Below, piece by piece: positions 13,184 through 15,580 of a DNA stretch of 15,580 nucleotides. The DNA lies in NCBI GenBank assembly GCA_016929735.1, contig JAFGID010000118.1, forward strand, positions 1 through 15,580, given 5' to 3'. The position numbers were made by a program, and so were the translations under genes. The stretch's first letter is position 1. Each line of letters starts with the position of its first letter. Under the pieces are notes generated by a model. The model made no database searches. It was not told where the DNA came from and worked only from the letters and a program-made list of their open reading frames with translations. Origin of the DNA: Ignavibacteriales bacterium. Lineage in GTDB: Bacteria; Bacteroidota; Ignavibacteria; Ignavibacteriales; Melioribacteraceae.

Positions 13184-13206
13184 AAAAATCCGACATCGTG
13201 TCGGAT
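13184..13206 (-). terminator. Minus-strand terminator at start of acyltransferase cassette
   Basis: ATCCGACA (13188-13195) and TGTCGGAT (13199-13206) pair perfectly around TCG. The A5 at 13184-13188 becomes a U-run after the stem on the minus strand, followed by more T-rich sequence. It starts 30 nt after attC11. The CATCGTG core is related to the CATCCRTG hairpins. Confidence 0.55.
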
Positions 13207-13273
13207 AAAAGATACGCTTTTCAGAAATTTACAAATGTCCTTAAGTATGATAAATAAACAGGAGAATATTAAA

Positions 13274-14437
13274 ATGGAATCTATAAATAGAAATCAACGT
13301 TTTTATTATTTGGATTGGATTAGAATTATAGCAACTGGTAGCGTCTTTATTCTTCATGTGGCTCATATTTTTGATGAGATTCCATTTCAAATTCAAAACA
13401 ATGAAACCAACACATTTTTTCTTATTATAGTTGCTAATCTCAATTTCTGGATAATGCCACTTTTTTTTCTGATTGCAGGAGTTTCAGCATTCTTATCATT
13501 AAAGAAAAGAACAAATAAAACCTATCTAAAAGAAAGAGTGATCCGCTTACTTATCCCTTTCTGTACTGGTCTATTTGTTCTGGCGCTTCCTCAAGACTAT
13601 GTAGAGGCTTTAAATTATGGCCGTTTCTCCGGTTCATTCATAGAGTTTATTCCTTTTCATCTAAATAATGCTATTGAGTTGATACAAAATACAAATATTC
13701 TATTTTCAACAGCTTTATTTGCTGAGTTTGCTCATCATGTTTGGTTCTTAGCATTCTTATTTCTATACTCTCTTATTTCATTACCTCTTTTCCGTTTCCT
13801 TCAAGGCAGAGCAAATACATTTTTACAACTATGGACATCAAAAATAAATCATCCAATATCTCTCTTTATCCCAGTAATTCCTTTGTTTCTAATCCAGTCC
13901 ATATTAAGACCTCTTGATGCGACATATAGTGGTTGGCCAGCATTTATCTATTGGGGCTCTTTTTTTATTATGGGATTCAGCATCTTCTCTAATCATAAAA
14001 CTATGGACGTAATTGAACGATACTGGTATATCTTTCCTATTATTGGAGTAATTTCATTCATGTCTATTCTTCTTTACCTAGCAAGGTTTGGTACACTTTT
14101 ATATGATAATCCTGACTATTCATTCATTTGCTTAATAGGTCATTTTTTATGGTCCCTAACTAGTTTTTCGTGGGTTTTTATATTTATTAGTATTGGCAGG
14201 AAATGGTTAAATATTAAAAGCTCACATCTTTTCCATATTGCATCTATATCAATGCCATTTTACATGATACACCTGCCGGTTATATTAATTGTTGCCTACT
14301 TCACTGTGATGATGCAATTAAATATGTATTTGAAATTTGGAATTATTTTTGTAGTTTCATTTATTACTACAGTTCTACTAATTGAGGGGGTAATTAGAAA
14401 GGTAAAGCCTTTAGCTTTTATATTTGGAATGAAATGA
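13274..14437 (+). CDS. Acyltransferase family 3 membrane protein
   Basis: This is a 387-aa protein. The start at 13274 is preferred over the ATG at 13235 because AGGAG (13260-13264) lies 9 bases upstream of it. About ten TM segments are present. The N-terminal RFYYLDWIRIIATGSVFILH (residues 9-28) is the family signature, with Arg17 and His28 as the conserved catalytic pair, and FFLIAGVSAFLSLKKR follows as the second family motif. OafA/YrhL-type enzymes transfer acetyl or other acyl groups across the membrane onto sugars, such as O-antigen or other surface glycans. Here it could alter the cell-surface polysaccharide. It is the only gene of its cassette, whose closing R'' matches exactly. Confidence 0.92.
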   Translation: MESINRNQRFYYLDWIRIIATGSVFILHVAHIFDEIPFQIQNNETNTFFLIIVANLNFWIMPLFFLIAGVSAFLSLKKRTNKTYLKERVIRLLIPFCTGLFVLALPQDYVEALNYGRFSGSFIEFIPFHLNNAIELIQNTNILFSTALFAEFAHHVWFLAFLFLYSLISLPLFRFLQGRANTFLQLWTSKINHPISLFIPVIPLFLIQSILRPLDATYSGWPAFIYWGSFFIMGFSIFSNHKTMDVIERYWYIFPIIGVISFMSILLYLARFGTLLYDNPDYSFICLIGHFLWSLTSFSWVFIFISIGRKWLNIKSSHLFHIASISMPFYMIHLPVILIVAYFTVMMQLNMYLKFGIIFVVSFITTVLLIEGVIRKVKPLAFIFGMK

Positions 14438-14537
14438 TAAAAATAATTCAATATAACTGGATGTAAACAATCGCTACTCAATATAAATTGGAAATTATTG
14501 ATGTAAACATGATATCTATTACAAAGCTTAGCCGTTC

Positions 14538-14549
14538 GACATCCATGTC
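14538..14549 (+). other. CATCCATG-core hairpin before attC12
   Basis: GACA and TGTC pair around TCCA. It ends 32 nt before R'' of attC12. It is short and would be weak alone; it is listed because it shares both the core and the spacing of the other attC-linked hairpins. Confidence 0.4.
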
Positions 14550-14581
14550 TTACTACATTGCCCCCAAAAGACGCTTACTTA

Positions 14582-14670
14582 CTATAACAGACAATATATG
14601 CTCGTTTCACTCGGGCTTCGCAAAATCTATCACTTCGTGATAGACTTCATATATTGTCGAAACGTTATGT
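14582..14670 (+). repeat. attC12 (89 bp)
   Basis: R'' is CTATAAC (14582-14588), the exact complement of the cassette start GTTATAG. R' is GTTATGT (14664-14670). The arms GACAATATATG and CATATATTGTC pair perfectly over 11 bp. An inner hairpin CTATCAC/GTGATAG sits in the centre. Confidence 0.92.
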
Positions 14671-14698
14671 GCAATTTTATGGCTAGGAGGGAAACACT

Positions 14699-15097
14699 AT
14701 GAAAATTAAATTCGATATGATAGGTATTTTTGTAAAAGATCTTAAATCCATGGTTCATTTCTACAATAAAATAATCGGAATTGATATTGAATGGGATGGA
14801 GAAGGACCTTATGCAGAATTTGAGCATGAAGGAATCAGGTTTGCTATGTATGAAAGAGAAAAGCTCTCATCTCTTCTTGGAAAAACTCCTTCGTTTACGA
14901 CTGGAATTAATGGAACATTTGAGTTAGCCATAAATGTTGGCGAACCAGAAATGGTCGATATTTTTTATAAGAAGATGATATCTAACGGTGCTCAAGAAGT
15001 CTATGCCCCAAGAAATGAACCATGGAAAATGCGGTCATCAATGATAGCAGATCCGGAAGGGAATTTAGTTGAGATTGGATCTGATTTTTGGGAGTAG
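14699..15097 (+). CDS. VOC-superfamily (glyoxalase/bleomycin-resistance fold) protein
   Basis: This is a 132-aa protein with an ideal AGGAGG (14685-14690) 8 bases before the ATG. Two beta-alpha-beta-beta-beta modules are visible: residues about 1-55 (MIGIFVKDLKSMVHFYNKII, then AEFEHEGIRFAMYE) and 70-128 (FELAINVGEPEMVDIFYKKM, then SMIADPEGNLVEIGSD). The DPxGNxxEI motif supplies the usual terminal metal-binding Glu (Glu125). The first-strand position where glyoxalases have His is hydrophobic here, so it may be a binding or resistance-type member rather than a glyoxalase. The ligand is unknown. It is the sole gene of an intact cassette (start GTTATGT, closing box ACATAAC). Confidence 0.88.
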   Translation: MKIKFDMIGIFVKDLKSMVHFYNKIIGIDIEWDGEGPYAEFEHEGIRFAMYEREKLSSLLGKTPSFTTGINGTFELAINVGEPEMVDIFYKKMISNGAQEVYAPRNEPWKMRSSMIADPEGNLVEIGSDFWE

Positions 15098-15109
15098 TCA
15101 TGAAAAAGC

Positions 15110-15197
15110 ACATAACAGTGAGTACCAGGCTACGCTTTGCTCCGCCAAAATTGTCTTGCTGCGCAAGCAAACTTCGGCTAAGATTGAAACGTTGTAT
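15110..15197 (+). repeat. attC13 (88 bp, poorly paired arms)
   Basis: R'' is ACATAAC (15110-15116), the exact complement of the cassette start GTTATGT. R' is GTTGTAT (15191-15197). The left arm and centre (GAGTACCAGGCTACGC, then CCAAAATTG) resemble attC1, but the right arm (CTTCGGCTAAGATTGAAAC) resembles attC4 and does not pair with the left. Confidence 0.8.
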
Positions 15198-15235
15198 GAA
15201 ACTCCGAGCCCAAATACAATGAAGGATAGATTATT

Positions 15236-15580
15236 ATGAGACTAAATTTTATAAACATCTGGGGTAATTACGTATCACGTTTGATACCAGGCGAACTGTT
15301 TTATCCCTTACCGACAGGAAAGGTTTCGGAAAATATATTTGCCATTTGCGACCGCGGAGATACCAACTTTTATATCTATACTGACGGTAAAGACACCATT
15401 TGTTTTGATGTTGGCTACATTCATAATAACTATGTCGAAAAAGATTTTCAGGAAATCGGCATTGATCCAAAATCAATTTCACATGTTTTTTTGACCCATA
15501 CTGACATGGATCATGCTGGTTCCTTAGATACGGATAGTAAAAGTGATTGGTTAAATAGTGATGTGAAAATCTACATGAAC
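15236..15580 (+). CDS. Metallo-beta-lactamase-fold hydrolase (3' end beyond window)
   Basis: The first 115 codons are present with no stop; the gene runs off the window. AAGGATA lies about 8 bases before the ATG. The early part gives IWGNYVSRLIPGELFYPL, then a short strand-rich region (DGKDTICFDVGYIHNNYV) and the metal-binding signature HTDMDHAG at residues 88-95. This is the HxHxDH motif with the second His replaced by Asp, a variant seen in some members of the fold. The fold covers lactonases, hydrolases and oxidoreductases, so the substrate cannot be named. It is the first and probably only gene of the cassette opened by attC13. Confidence 0.85.
   Translation, partial: MRLNFINIWGNYVSRLIPGELFYPLPTGKVSENIFAICDRGDTNFYIYTDGKDTICFDVGYIHNNYVEKDFQEIGIDPKSISHVFLTHTDMDHAGSLDTDSKSDWLNSDVKIYMN

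Larger units (their letters stand above)
1..15580 (+). mobile_element. Chromosomal integron cassette array (internal part)
   Basis: Thirteen attC-like sites punctuate the window, each with a GTTRRRY-type R' box, an RYYYAAC-type R'' box and inverted arms. Between them lie single, functionally unrelated genes, mostly in + orientation. In nine cassettes the R'' box that closes the cassette is the reverse complement (7/7 or 6/7) of the 7-mer at the cassette's own start, as the excision mechanism predicts. No integrase, attI or array promoter is visible, so both array ends lie outside. The segment from about 3.3 to 6.5 kb looks like inserted or retained non-cassette DNA. Large arrays of this kind are known in Treponema and Vibrio; the host assignment here is inference. 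Confidence 0.9.

Noticed and set aside
1..15580. Regularly spaced repeats as a CRISPR array.
   Set aside because: The repeats are attC sites, diverse in sequence and 80-150 bp long, separated by whole genes rather than by short spacers.

Overview
The window is a stretch of a chromosomal integron (superintegron) cassette array read left to right. Thirteen attC recombination sites, plus one half site, separate small, functionally unrelated genes. Almost all of these genes lie on the + strand and many have their own Shine-Dalgarno sequence. No integrase, RNA gene, transposase or CRISPR array is visible. The DNA is clearly AT-rich. The attC style (long imperfect hairpins with a CCCAAATTG-type centre), the FliG-derived proteins, relaxed lipoprotein signals and a 7TM-LuxR regulator suggest a spirochaete of the Treponema/Spirochaeta kind. 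That assignment is inference; no marker gene is present.

Layout: attC1 (end only), a 79-aa LG-rich membrane miniprotein, attC2, a 6-TM protein, attC3, an alpha/beta-hydrolase lipoprotein, attC4, and an AT-rich unknown ORF with an in-frame TGA at its start. A minus-strand block of about 3 kb follows that does not look like cassettes: a penicillin-binding-type serine hydrolase, a secreted protein, a membrane-bound LuxR regulator, and a frameshifted relic of a sensor/response-regulator tail. After attC5 come a tiny minus-strand ORF and a four-gene operon: an AbrB/MazE DNA-binding domain fused to a FliG C-terminal-like domain, a 4-TM protein, a free FliG-like miniprotein and an ankyrin-repeat protein. 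Then attC6, a P-loop kinase-like protein, attC7, a GNAT acetyltransferase, attC8, a truncated paralogue of the first cassette gene, attC9, a HEAT-like protein, attC10, a HAD hydrolase, a half attC fused to a gene remnant, attC11, an acyltransferase-3 membrane protein, attC12, a VOC-fold protein, attC13, and a metallo-beta-lactamase-fold protein cut by the window end.

The array can be audited internally. The R'' box closing a cassette should be the reverse complement of the 7-mer that opens the same cassette. Six cassettes match exactly (starting at attC1, 2, 3, 9, 10 and 12), and three match at 6/7 (starting at attC6, 7 and 8). The rule breaks at exactly the places where the sequence looks rearranged (2.75-6.63 kb and 12.85-13.06 kb), with a one-base discrepancy for the FliG operon segment.

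The two most interesting signals are the AbrB-FliG / FliG-like / ankyrin operon and a family of small hairpins, mostly with an ATCC-containing loop, spaced 28-36 nt from attC sites on either side. The cassettes do not form one pathway; as usual for integrons they are an accessory repertoire. The likely functional units are the FliG-like operon and the coupled minus-strand pair of secreted proteins.
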